41,986 nucleotides of DNA from Ruminococcus sp. GTDB lineage: Bacteria > Bacillota > Clostridia > Oscillospirales > Ruminococcaceae. The translations under genes and the position numbers were made by a program. Below, piece after piece: positions 1 to 7,155 of this stretch (positions are counted from its first letter, which is position 1; each line of letters opens with the position of its first letter). The stretch covers positions 60,305 to 102,290 of the forward strand of contig JAAVHI010000035.1 in the NCBI GenBank assembly GCA_014799785.1, written 5' to 3'. The notes below the pieces were generated by a model. That model saw only the letters and a program-made list of their open reading frames with translations, made no database searches and was not told the DNA's origin.

Positions 1-950
1 TTGAACATGAACAGCCAGTCCTGCAATTCTCCGTCAACGTCAACCTTGATCTTAACGGAGCAGGCGTTGATCTCCTCGGATTCGTCCAAGTCTTTCAGAA
101 CGCCGTCCTTTTTCAGCTTTTTGGCGGCAATGGTTGCAATGTCCATAAGAGTAACGGGTTTGCTGCCTCTGCCAAGCTCTCTGCGGACGTTAATGTACTG
201 TTCATAGGTTTTTCTTATATAGTCCGCATTTATCACCGCGTCGTCAATGGTAGTCAGGAACGTGGTGTGGCGGCAGTGGTCCGACCAGTAGGTGTCGATC
301 ATTCTTATTTCGGTAATTGTGGGATCGCGCTTTTCGGTCTCCTTGAAATACTTCTGGCAGAACTTTATGTCGTCCAGGTCCATAGCAAGACCGTACTTTT
401 CAATAAAGCTGGCAAGCTCCGCTTCTTTCAGGTAGATGAAGTTTGTGAGTGTCTCTACCGTTGTGGGGATATCGTATTCGGAGGCAAGTGTGCTTACCTC
501 GGCAAGGGAAGCCTCGCGGCTCTCCACAGGGTTGATGATGTAGGACTTTACAGCGGAGAGTTCCTTGGGAGAAAGTCTGCCCTCAAGGATATAGACACGT
601 GCGTTTCTGACCTTGCACCGTTCGCCCTGAGTAAGTATCTGGATACACTGCTCGCAGGAGTCGGCGCGCTGGTCGAACTGACCGGGAAGATACTCCACCG
701 CGAAAACGGTCTCGTTTTCCTTGATGTCGGGGAGCTTGTAGGAGCAAACGTCCACCGCAGGCTCGGAAAAGACGTTGACAGCCGCCAATCTGAAATCCGC
801 CTCGCTCAGACCCTCGGCGTCGTAGCGGTTAAGGACGCGTATGTTCCTGAGCCCGTCGGGGCGCAGAGCCGTCTTTATATCCGACAAAAGATTTTTGGCT
901 TCGACGGCATACTCCGGTTTTTTTTCAACATAGATACGAAAGACTGACAT
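1..950 (-). CDS. purL: Phosphoribosylformylglycinamidine (FGAM) synthase, long form, 5' part only
   Basis: Reverse-strand frame starting at ATG 948-950 and running off the left edge, so only about the first 316 residues are present. FGAM synthase converts FGAR, glutamine and ATP to FGAM in de novo purine synthesis, in the cytosol. The family hallmark DTYWSDHCRHTTF is at residues 219-231. It is preceded by a PurS-like N-terminal domain and a linker domain, the layout of the long single-chain enzyme (usually about 1,200-1,300 residues) rather than the split PurS/PurQ/PurL type. The Shine-Dalgarno GAAGGAG lies inside the last codons of the upstream gene mtaB, whose stop is 4 bases before this start, so the two are probably cotranscribed and translationally coupled. 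The glutaminase half is outside the window. Confidence 0.93.
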   Translation of the reverse strand, partial: MSVFRIYVEKKPEYAVEAKNLLSDIKTALRPDGLRNIRVLNRYDAEGLSEADFRLAAVNVFSEPAVDVCSYKLPDIKENETVFAVEYLPGQFDQRADSCEQCIQILTQGERCKVRNARVYILEGRLSPKELSAVKSYIINPVESREASLAEVSTLASEYDIPTTVETLTNFIYLKEAELASFIEKYGLAMDLDDIKFCQKYFKETEKRDPTITEIRMIDTYWSDHCRHTTFLTTIDDAVINADYIRKTYEQYINVRRELGRGSKPVTLMDIATIAAKKLKKDGVLKDLDESEEINACSVKIKVDVDGELQDWLFMF

Positions 951-954
951 AATT

Positions 955-2265
955 TTACTCTCCTTCATATAAAATCTCGCCTAAGCAGCGATCTTTATCT
1001 AACCCTATTATTTTAACATAAAAAATCCGATTACGCAAACTAATATTGTGATTTTTTTTTGAAATTTTTACTTGCGTGTAGTTCGGCGTGTAACCGTGGG
1101 GAAAACCGTCGCTTTTTTCCCTCTCGAAAAGCACGGGAGCGACCGTCCCCACCTGACTTTGGAGGAAAGCTTCGCGGCGTTTTTCCATAGCCTCAGCCAT
1201 TTTTGCTGCGCGGGAACGCTTAACGGCTTCGGGTACTTGCCCCTCCATTTCCGCGGCGGGAGTTCCTTTCCTCCGCGAATACTGGAAAATATGGGCTTTG
1301 GCAAAGCCTATTTTCTCTGCAAATTTTAAGGAAGTGCTAAAGTCTTCATCGGTTTCACCCGGAAATCCTACCATAATATCGGTGGTGACAGAACAATTTT
1401 CAAAATTTGTTCTTAAAAGATTTACAATGTTCTCATAGTCCGCGGAGCTGTACCGCCTGTTCATGGCTTTCAGCGTTTTGTCGCAGCCGCTCTGGAGAGA
1501 CAGGTGAAACTGGGGACACAGCTTTTTCTGTACCGCAAAACGTTTAACGTCCTCGGCGGAGATCACTTCGGGTTCTATCGAGCCGAGACGAACACGTTCA
1601 ATACCCTCAACGCCGCAGACCGCCTCCACCGCGTCCGCAAGACGCAGACTGAAATCCACACCGTAAAAGGAAAGGTTGATGCCCGTCAGCACGACCTCCC
1701 TGTATCCCGCCGCGGCAAGAGCCGTGACTTCGGAAACAATGTCTCCAAGCGGCTTTGAACGGAAACCGCCCCTCGAATAGGGAATAATGCAGTAGGAGCA
1801 GAACATATTGCATCCGTCCTGAATTTTAACAAAAGCGCGGGTGTTGTTGTCGTAGCCCGTGTTTGCCATGCTCTCGAATGCTTCGTTTCTTTGATAGGAC
1901 CGCACGTTCACTATCCGCTGCCTGTCAGCAAGAAACCGCGAAAGCAAGTCGGGGAGATCGGCACGGTCTTTTGTACCCGCAACAATGTCAGCCTCGTACA
2001 GCTCCGCAGCTTTGTCGGCAAACGCCTGCGGAAAGCAGCCCGTCAGGATTATGACCGCTTCGGGGTACGACCTTTTAAGCCGCCTTATCTCTTTTTTCAG
2101 CTTTTTGTCGCTGCCCTCGGTAACGGTGCAGGAGTTGATAAGGAAAGCGTCCGCTTCTGTTTCCGATGGGACGGCACTGTGTCCGCGTTCGGAAAAGCGC
2201 TGCTTCATGTTTTCCGTCTCGTACAGATTGACCTTGCAGCCGAAAGTTATATAGTAAATATTCAT
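955..2265 (-). CDS. mtaB: tRNA t6A37 methylthiotransferase MtaB
   Basis: Radical-SAM methylthiotransferase that converts t6A to ms2t6A at position 37 of ANN-decoding tRNAs. The N-terminal UPF0004 domain has cluster cysteines C10, C46 and C77. The radical-SAM motif CNMFCSYC gives C152, C156 and C159, and a TRAM-like RNA-binding tail follows. The reading frame is open 21 codons further upstream, to 2328. The ATG at 2263-2265 is chosen because it has an AGGTGA ribosome binding site and begins the family-typical MNIYYITFGCKVN. The resulting 436 residues is normal for the family. The short N-terminal spacing and GCKVN motif fit MtaB better than MiaB, and a separate MiaB is encoded at 36.6 kb. It is the first gene of a probable mtaB-purL operon. 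Confidence 0.9.
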   Translation of the reverse strand: MNIYYITFGCKVNLYETENMKQRFSERGHSAVPSETEADAFLINSCTVTEGSDKKLKKEIRRLKRSYPEAVIILTGCFPQAFADKAAELYEADIVAGTKDRADLPDLLSRFLADRQRIVNVRSYQRNEAFESMANTGYDNNTRAFVKIQDGCNMFCSYCIIPYSRGGFRSKPLGDIVSEVTALAAAGYREVVLTGINLSFYGVDFSLRLADAVEAVCGVEGIERVRLGSIEPEVISAEDVKRFAVQKKLCPQFHLSLQSGCDKTLKAMNRRYSSADYENIVNLLRTNFENCSVTTDIMVGFPGETDEDFSTSLKFAEKIGFAKAHIFQYSRRKGTPAAEMEGQVPEAVKRSRAAKMAEAMEKRREAFLQSQVGTVAPVLFEREKSDGFPHGYTPNYTQVKISKKNHNISLRNRIFYVKIIGLDKDRCLGEILYEGE

Positions 2266-2364
2266 AAAATCACCTAAAATTGTGAAATATAACAAAAGCC
2301 AACGGGGCAAATTACTCAAAAAATGCATATAAATATAAAATTAAAAAAAGTTTTGAAAATCCTC

Positions 2365-2393
2365 TTGACTTAACGGAATAAAACTGCTATGCT
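2365..2393 (+). promoter_or_regulatory. SigA-type promoter of the HPr-like gene
   Basis: TTGACT (2365-2370), 17-bp spacer, TATGCT (2388-2393). It lies 49 bases upstream of the start codon of the HPr-like gene and divergent from mtaB. Confidence 0.6.
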
Positions 2394-2441
2394 ATAGGTA
2401 TACCGAGAGGTAAAAATTCTCATTATTTGGAGGGACAAATT

Positions 2442-2672
2442 ATGAACAAGACTACAGTAATGTTGGGTACTATCAACGATGTAAAGAGCTTTGTGACGGT
2501 TGTATCTCAGTGCGATTATGACGTTGACCTTATTTCGGGAAGATACGCGGTAGACGCTAAGTCCATTATGGGTATTTTCAGCCTTGATCTCTCTAAGCCG
2601 ATTAAGCTTGAAGCTCATACCGACGATGCTTCCGAGTTCTTTGCTCAGATCAAGGAATTCATTGTTGACTGA
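2442..2672 (+). CDS. HPr-family protein lacking the phospho-accepting histidine (Crh-like)
   Basis: A 76-residue protein aligning with PTS phosphocarrier HPr over its whole length. The regulatory-serine segment is well kept (AKSIMGIFSL, Ser41, equivalent to Ser46 of HPr). The catalytic segment GIHARPA is replaced by TINDVKS, so the His15 position is Asn12. It should therefore not carry phosphate from Enzyme I to sugar permeases. By analogy with Bacillus Crh, it may act only as a serine-phosphorylated cofactor for catabolite control; that role is inferred. ATG 2442 is preferred over the in-frame TTG at 2427 because GGAGGG (2429-2434) is correctly spaced before it. The gene is monocistronic, between its own promoter and a strong terminator. 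No HPr kinase or CcpA gene is in the window. Confidence 0.85.
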   Translation: MNKTTVMLGTINDVKSFVTVVSQCDYDVDLISGRYAVDAKSIMGIFSLDLSKPIKLEAHTDDASEFFAQIKEFIVD

Positions 2673-2694
2673 TTGCATACAGTAGCAAAGTTAC

Positions 2695-2733
2695 AGCTCC
2701 GTTTTCTCCGGAAAACGGAGCTTTTTCTTTTTT
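2695..2733 (+). terminator. Rho-independent terminator of the HPr-like gene
   Basis: Perfect 12-bp stem AGCTCCGTTTTC / GAAAACGGAGCT with loop TCCG, followed by a T-rich run. The T-run is only on the + side, so it should not stop the convergent pyrB transcript. Confidence 0.93.
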
Positions 2734-2742
2734 CATACAGAC

Positions 2743-3825
2743 TTAATGCTTTTGCAGAAAGCGTTCATCGCAGTATTCACATTCGAGAGTATCTCCCTTT
2801 CCGCGGAAGCTTTTGGGCAGATAGTGCTCTGTCTGAGTAATGCAGTTCGGGTTTGAGCAGACGTTGCCTTTGCGTGTCTTTCCCGTCAGCAGCGGCGTTG
2901 GATTCTGATTTTTCAGTACCGTCATGATCAGCGCCATGCGGACATACATACCGTACTTAGCCTGTTTGAAGTACAGAGCGCGTGGGTCGTCGTCAACCTC
3001 AATAGCGATCTCGTCAACGCGGGGCAGGGGGTGAAGTACGCACAGGTCGGACTTTGCTTTGGACATTTTCGCCTTGTCCAGCCGATAGACGTCCTTTTGC
3101 CGCTCGTACTCCTCGGGAGAGGAAAAGCGTTCACGCTGTATCCTTGTCATATAGAGAACGTCCAGACCGCCTATAGCCTCCTCAATGGAATTTACTTCCT
3201 TGAAAGGACAGCCGCAGGCGTTCAGAATATCCTTTATGTAGAAAGGCAGTCTAAGTTCGGGAGTGGAAATAAGCACGAATTTATTGTTCGGGTAGCAAGA
3301 CAGTGCCTTGCACAGCGAATGTACAGTCCTGCCGTTTTTCAGGTCGCCGCACAGCCCCACGGTAAGACCGTCCAGCCGACCTTTTTCCTTTGAAAGTGTA
3401 AGCAGGTCGGTAAGTGTCTGGGTAGGGTGGAGGTGTCCGCCGTCTCCCGCGTTGATTATGGGACATTCAGCTGTAAGGGCGGCAGCCTTTGCAGAGCCCT
3501 CTTTCGGGTGGCGCATTACCATAATGTCGGCGTATCCCGAAACTATCTTTGTGGTGTCTTTCAGATTTTCCCCCTTTGCAACAGAGGAGGTGGCGGGATT
3601 GTCAAAGCCGATAATGGTTCCGCCAAGCTTCAGCATGGCAGTCTGGAAGGACATCTGGGTACGGGTGGACGGTTCGTAGAAAAGAGTAGCCATGATCTTT
3701 CCGTCGCATTCATGGGCGTACTTTTCGGGAGCGTCGCATATTTCCGAGCCGAGAGCGAGAACCTCGTTCCACCATTTTACGGGCATATCGTTCAAGTCGA
3801 TAAGATTAGTAAATTCCGAAACCAT
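2743..3825 (-). CDS. pyrB: Aspartate carbamoyltransferase with a C-terminal PyrI-like zinc module
   Basis: Catalyses carbamoyl phosphate + aspartate to carbamoyl aspartate, the committed step of pyrimidine synthesis. The catalytic chain shows the carbamoyl-phosphate loop [12 protein letters not shown], the [11 protein letters not shown] motif and HPLPRVDEI. At 360 residues it is about 50 longer than a usual catalytic chain. The extra C-terminus carries C323-x4-C328 and C349-x2-C352, with surrounding sequence ([15 protein letters not shown]) resembling the zinc domain of the E. coli regulatory chain PyrI. The nucleotide-binding allosteric domain of PyrI is absent, so this is a catalytic chain fused to only the structural half of a regulatory chain. 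Start ATG 3823-3825 has GAAAGGCGG upstream. No other pyr gene is adjacent. Confidence 0.93.
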   Translation of the reverse strand: MVSEFTNLIDLNDMPVKWWNEVLALGSEICDAPEKYAHECDGKIMATLFYEPSTRTQMSFQTAMLKLGGTIIGFDNPATSSVAKGENLKDTTKIVSGYADIMVMRHPKEGSAKAAALTAECPIINAGDGGHLHPTQTLTDLLTLSKEKGRLDGLTVGLCGDLKNGRTVHSLCKALSCYPNNKFVLISTPELRLPFYIKDILNACGCPFKEVNSIEEAIGGLDVLYMTRIQRERFSSPEEYERQKDVYRLDKAKMSKAKSDLCVLHPLPRVDEIAIEVDDDPRALYFKQAKYGMYVRMALIMTVLKNQNPTPLLTGKTRKGNVCSNPNCITQTEHYLPKSFRGKGDTLECEYCDERFLQKH

Positions 3826-3858
3826 ACTAAAAGCCGCCTTTCAAAAACATACTATATT

Positions 3859-3887
3859 ATTTTATCAGATTTTGGAGAAAATTTCAA
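3859..3887 (-). promoter_or_regulatory. SigA-type promoter of pyrB
   Basis: On the reverse strand: TTGAAA (3882-3887), 17-bp spacer, TAAAAT (3859-3864). It lies about 35 bases upstream of the pyrB start. No long leader or attenuator fits between promoter and start. Confidence 0.65.
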
Positions 3888-3925
3888 TACCTTGACGAAA
3901 AACTTTGCGGAAATTTTTCTAAGAG

Positions 3926-3954
3926 TGTAACCTTTTGTGGGCTATAAGCGTCTA
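3926..3954 (+). promoter_or_regulatory. ECF-sigma-type promoter upstream of the sigma/anti-sigma pair
   Basis: TGTAAC (3926-3931), 17-bp spacer, CGTCTA (3949-3954). This matches the AAC/CGTC class of ECF promoters (compare Bacillus SigX and SigM) and not SigA. Its position immediately before the ECF sigma gene suggests positive autoregulation. Confidence 0.7.
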
Positions 3955-3980
3955 TAAGGGTGAAAGGAGGAGAAACGCCG

Positions 3981-4526
3981 ATGAACGATAAAGAAATTGT
4001 GCGCCGTTTGAAAAGCGGGGACGTGCGCGGATTAGAAAGTCTTATAGACAAATACGCCGCCTACATCGGTACGATAATCCGCCGAATCGTTCTTCCCGTT
4101 CTGTCGGAGAGCGACGCGGAGGAGCTTGCCGCAGACGTTTTCACGGCGGTATGGCGCAGTCCGAAAATGCTTACCGCGGAAAATCTGAAGCCGTATCTTG
4201 CCGCGGCGGCACGGAACAAGGCGCTCAGTCGCCTGCGTTCGGCAAAACAGTGGCAGCCTCTGGAGGACGAGCTTCTGTCCGTGTCGTCGGATATTGAAAG
4301 CGAATCGGACAAGCGGCTGCTTGCGGAGGCTCTTGCCAACGCGTTGGAGGAAATGGAAAGCTCCGACAGGGAGATACTTGTTCGGACGTACTATTACTGC
4401 CGCACTCTGAAAGAAACAGCCGAGGAACTGAAAATTACCGAGGGAGCGGCAAAAACACGTCTTTTTCGGGCAAGAAGCCGGCTGAAAAAAATACTTACGG
4501 AAAGAGGAATTGTTTATGAAGATTGA
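3981..4526 (+). CDS. ECF-family RNA polymerase sigma factor
   Basis: A 181-residue extracytoplasmic-function sigma factor. The N-terminal region 2 covers about residues 10-80, with the ADVFTAVW-type segment that contacts the -10 element. Region 4 covers about 110-175 and includes a helix-turn-helix (LKETAEELKITEGAAKTRLFRARSRL is split across this segment). Regions 1 and 3 are absent, as expected for this class. ATG 3981 is chosen over the in-frame GTG at 3960 because the ribosome binding site GAAAGGAGG (3962-3970) lies between them. Its end overlaps the next gene by 11 bases, so sigma factor and the presumed anti-sigma factor are translationally coupled. An ECF-type promoter directly upstream implies autoregulation. 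The inducing signal is unknown. Confidence 0.93.
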   Translation: MNDKEIVRRLKSGDVRGLESLIDKYAAYIGTIIRRIVLPVLSESDAEELAADVFTAVWRSPKMLTAENLKPYLAAAARNKALSRLRSAKQWQPLEDELLSVSSDIESESDKRLLAEALANALEEMESSDREILVRTYYYCRTLKETAEELKITEGAAKTRLFRARSRLKKILTERGIVYED

Positions 4527-5754
4527 TTTTTACGATTTGTTTTCACTGCATACTCCTAACGACTTCCCTGAGGCGGGTGGAGAGAATTATATTACGGCGG
4601 CAGTAAAAAGCAGAGTTATGAAAAATATTTCCGCGAAATCTGCTACGAAAAAATCCCGCCGTATAGTTAAGACTGTCATTGCGGCAGCGGCGGTTGCCGC
4701 TTGTATGGGAATAACCGTCGGCGCGGTTTCGGGTCGGTTCGGACAGTTTTTCAGCACATTGTCCCGAAGCGAAATTTCGGACAGTACCTTTGACAATGAA
4801 CTTCCGGCCGTGGGAGATAATCAGGCGGATATGACGGAATACTACGCTCTTCCAGAAGCGGAGTTCACCACTGACGGAAGCGTATCCGCAGAGCTTCTGG
4901 GCATATACAACGACAGCAGTACGCTTATGCTCAGTCTGATGATTACGCCCGAAAGCGGTAAGGATATTTCCGATATGCTTATGCCGTTTTACTTCACGCT
5001 TAAATGTGCCGACGGCAGTGAGAAAATTCTCGGACAAAGCGGTTTGGCGGGAATTGAAAGTTTTACACGCGCAGATATTGACGGTTCGTATTGCCTGACG
5101 TTTTATCTGACCGACCCGAACATTGCGGGAAGTACTCTTGAGATATTGTCTGACGGTCTGTATACGGCAGATCAGATCGAAACTGCTCACAAAATAAAAT
5201 TGGAGCGTCAAAGACAGGAAAGGGAGCAGTTTGAAAGCGATGAGGAATGGCTTGCACATAAGGCTGTTGCAAGTTATTCACACAGCTCTTATGAAGCCGA
5301 GAGGCTTGACTTGCAGAAATATGTTCCCGACGCTTTCGGAGCGATTTCGGCAGAAATTGAAATTCCCGAAACGTCGGGCAGACCGACGGAAGCCAATGCA
5401 TACGGCATATCCATGCGGCTTGACAGCTTGTCTCTGTATATTTCAAAAATACCCGATGAGCTTAAAGGCGATATGTACGCGGGTGCTGCCTATACAGTTT
5501 ATCTCAAAGACGGCAGTGTTATTTCGGACGAATTTTTCATGTTTGACGATGTTGTCCTGACCGATAACGGTTATGATTTTAACGGTACACGGTACAGCCA
5601 ATACGCCTATATGAGGGGTACTGAAACAGGTTCTATCAGATGCTTTGACCGTCCTATAGCCGCAGACGAAGTGGAAAAAATCGCTGTATACGTTAAGAGC
5701 TATGACGAGGAGTACAACGAGCAAGTAACGGAATACACAATTTACGATGAATAA
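4516..5754 (+). CDS. Probable membrane-anchored anti-sigma factor
   Basis: A 412-residue protein with a cytoplasmic N-terminus of about 45 residues, one transmembrane helix (about 47-68, Ala/Val-rich after a KKSRR basic stretch) and a long acidic extracytoplasmic domain. Position and topology fit an anti-sigma factor holding the ECF sigma at the membrane, and the outer domain would be the sensor. The sequence resembles the DUF4179-type regulators found beside clostridial ECF sigma genes, but I cannot confirm the family. No HExxH metalloprotease or zinc ASD motif (HxxxCxxC) is visible, so binding would be through the N-terminal helix. ATG 4516, with AGAGGA upstream, is preferred over the TTG at 4510. 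The gene is followed by a terminator. Confidence 0.75.
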   Translation: MKIDFYDLFSLHTPNDFPEAGGENYITAAVKSRVMKNISAKSATKKSRRIVKTVIAAAAVAACMGITVGAVSGRFGQFFSTLSRSEISDSTFDNELPAVGDNQADMTEYYALPEAEFTTDGSVSAELLGIYNDSSTLMLSLMITPESGKDISDMLMPFYFTLKCADGSEKILGQSGLAGIESFTRADIDGSYCLTFYLTDPNIAGSTLEILSDGLYTADQIETAHKIKLERQRQEREQFESDEEWLAHKAVASYSHSSYEAERLDLQKYVPDAFGAISAEIEIPETSGRPTEANAYGISMRLDSLSLYISKIPDELKGDMYAGAAYTVYLKDGSVISDEFFMFDDVVLTDNGYDFNGTRYSQYAYMRGTETGSIRCFDRPIAADEVEKIAVYVKSYDEEYNEQVTEYTIYDE

Positions 5755-5761
5755 ACAATAT

Positions 5762-5797
5762 AAAAAATCCGAACTGCTAAAACAGTTCGGATTTTTT
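5762..5797 (+). terminator. Terminator of the sigma/anti-sigma operon
   Basis: A 15-bp stem AAAAAATCCGAACTG / CAGTTCGGATTTTTT with a 6-base loop. The A-run and T-run make it usable in both directions. Confidence 0.92.
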
Positions 5798-5808
5798 CTG
5801 TTACGGTA

Positions 5809-5837
5809 TTGACAACCGTCCTGCCGTGTGCTATAAT
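5809..5837 (+). promoter_or_regulatory. Consensus SigA promoter of the gntR-ABC operon
   Basis: TTGACA (5809-5814), 17-bp spacer, TATAAT (5832-5837). Both hexamers are perfect consensus, so the operon should be strongly transcribed unless repressed. An inverted repeat follows just downstream. Confidence 0.9.
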
Positions 5838-5855
5838 GCTTATCAAAGTAATACT

Positions 5856-5877
5856 GTGGTATATATCACTATACCAC
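5856..5877. promoter_or_regulatory. Candidate operator for the GntR regulator
   Basis: Inverted repeat GTGGTATA-N6-TATACCAC with perfect 8-bp arms, about 12-33 bases downstream of the predicted transcription start and just before gntR. This is the expected place for an autorepressing YtrA-type regulator. The pairing with GntR is inferred. Confidence 0.65.
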
Positions 5878-5898
5878 TTGTCAAAGGGTGAAGAGCCG

Positions 5899-6270
5899 AT
5901 GAATTTATCACAAAACGGCGATAAAATGATATATATACAGCTTGCCGAATGGATCGAGGACGAGATACTCGCAGGCACATTTGCCGAGGAGGCTCAGATA
6001 CCGTCGGTAGCAGACCTGTCCGCAAATTTCAAGATCAACCATATGACCGCTCTTAAAGGCATTGCCATACTTACCGACAGCGGCATTATCTATAAAAAGC
6101 GTGGCGTGGGAATGTTCGTTGCGTCGGGAGCGGTAAAAAAGCTTCGCGCAAGGCGGCACAGCGAATTCTGCGGCAAATACCTTAAGACAGCCGCCGCGGA
6201 AGCCAAAAAGCTGGGGATAGAATTTGACGAGCTTATTGAAATGATGAAAGGGGAATATTACGATGAGTGA
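5899..6270 (+). CDS. GntR-family transcriptional regulator, YtrA subfamily
   Basis: A 123-residue protein with an N-terminal winged helix-turn-helix (about residues 10-75, including IPSVADLSANFKINHMTALK). The C-terminal region is short and helical (about 85-123), the layout of the YtrA subfamily, whose members repress the ABC-transporter operon they belong to. ATG 5899 is preceded by AAAGGGTG at 8 bases. The frame is open further upstream to 5809, but that would include the promoter. The last codons overlap the ABC ATPase start by 8 bases, so the two are translationally coupled. The consensus promoter and the GTGGTATA/TATACCAC repeat upstream suggest autorepression relieved by an unknown signal, often cell-envelope antibiotics in this family. 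Confidence 0.9.
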   Translation: MNLSQNGDKMIYIQLAEWIEDEILAGTFAEEAQIPSVADLSANFKINHMTALKGIAILTDSGIIYKKRGVGMFVASGAVKKLRARRHSEFCGKYLKTAAAEAKKLGIEFDELIEMMKGEYYDE

Positions 6271-7132
6271 GCTTATTGTTGCAAACGTTACAAAGAGGTA
6301 CGGAAAAAAGACGATCCTTGACGACCTTACCGTAAAGTTCGAGCAGGGGCACAGTTACGGTCTGCTTGGCAGAAACGGCGCGGGAAAGTCCACGCTGATA
6401 AATATTATCATGCAAAGATGCAAAAGAGAAAGCGGAGCGATCATGTTGGACGGTCAGCTCATGGACAACAACGACAAGCTTATGTCAAGGCTTTTCTGCA
6501 TGAACGACAGCACTCTCTACCCCTCAAATTTTCGGGTAAAGACCATATTTTCCATAACGGATTCAATGTACGACAGATTCGATATGGAGTACGCCGTGAA
6601 AACCGCGGAGATGTTCGGGCTCGACCTGAAAAAGCGTCTGAAGCAGCTTTCCACGGGCTATAACACCATATACAAGGTAATACTTGCCCTTGCCTCCAAT
6701 GCGGACTTTGTTTTCCTTGACGAGCCCGTTCTCGGCATAGACGTCAATCAGCGCGAGCTTTTCTACAAGACCTTGGCTCGGAAAATGGCTGACGGCACTT
6801 CCTGCTTTATAATTTCCACCCACATTATCGAGGAGATACAGAACCTTATCGACAGGACAATGATACTGCACAATGGAAAAATACTTCTTGACGGCGATAC
6901 AGAAACGCTTATGAACAATTATGCGGCAGTGTCCGGCAAGGCGGAGACGGTAGACGCTTTTACTTCGGGAAGAAGCGTTGTCTGCACCGAAAGCATGGGC
7001 GTGTTCAAAAAGGCTGTGTTTGAAGCGGAGGATTTTTCTGAAAGCGACGTACCCGAGGGGCTTTCTCTCGATACGGTGAATTTGCAGCAGCTTTTCTATT
7101 ATCTTACAGGCGGCGCGCCCGAAGAAAAGTAA
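6263..7132 (+). CDS. ABC transporter ATP-binding protein, YtrB-like
   Basis: A 289-residue nucleotide-binding subunit. Walker A GRNGAGKST is at residues 36-44, a degenerate signature LSTGY at 129-133, Walker B FVFLDEP at 149-155 and a switch histidine in STHIIEE. The usual Q-loop glutamine is not obvious (the segment reads FCMNDSTLYP), a deviation common in the YtrB/CcmA-like group. About 70 residues follow the ATPase core. It should power the two membrane proteins encoded next. Start ATG 6263 has AAAGGGG upstream and overlaps gntR. The substrate cannot be read from the sequence. Confidence 0.9.
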   Translation: MSELIVANVTKRYGKKTILDDLTVKFEQGHSYGLLGRNGAGKSTLINIIMQRCKRESGAIMLDGQLMDNNDKLMSRLFCMNDSTLYPSNFRVKTIFSITDSMYDRFDMEYAVKTAEMFGLDLKKRLKQLSTGYNTIYKVILALASNADFVFLDEPVLGIDVNQRELFYKTLARKMADGTSCFIISTHIIEEIQNLIDRTMILHNGKILLDGDTETLMNNYAAVSGKAETVDAFTSGRSVVCTESMGVFKKAVFEAEDFSESDVPEGLSLDTVNLQQLFYYLTGGAPEEK

Positions 7133-7155
7133 TCAGGCAGGAAGGGGACTGGAGC

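Noticed and set aside
267..947. 226-residue open frame on the + strand
   Set aside because: It is antisense to purL, whose reverse-strand frame has the FGAM synthase signature and a good ribosome binding site. The + frame has no recognisable domain.
2370..2678. 102-residue reverse frame over the HPr-like gene
   Set aside because: It overlaps the HPr-like gene completely, runs into its promoter, and has no ribosome binding site or protein-like pattern.
4543..5259. 238-residue reverse frame in the anti-sigma gene
   Set aside because: Shadow of the coding strand. No ribosome binding site, cysteine- and arginine-rich composition typical of antisense frames.
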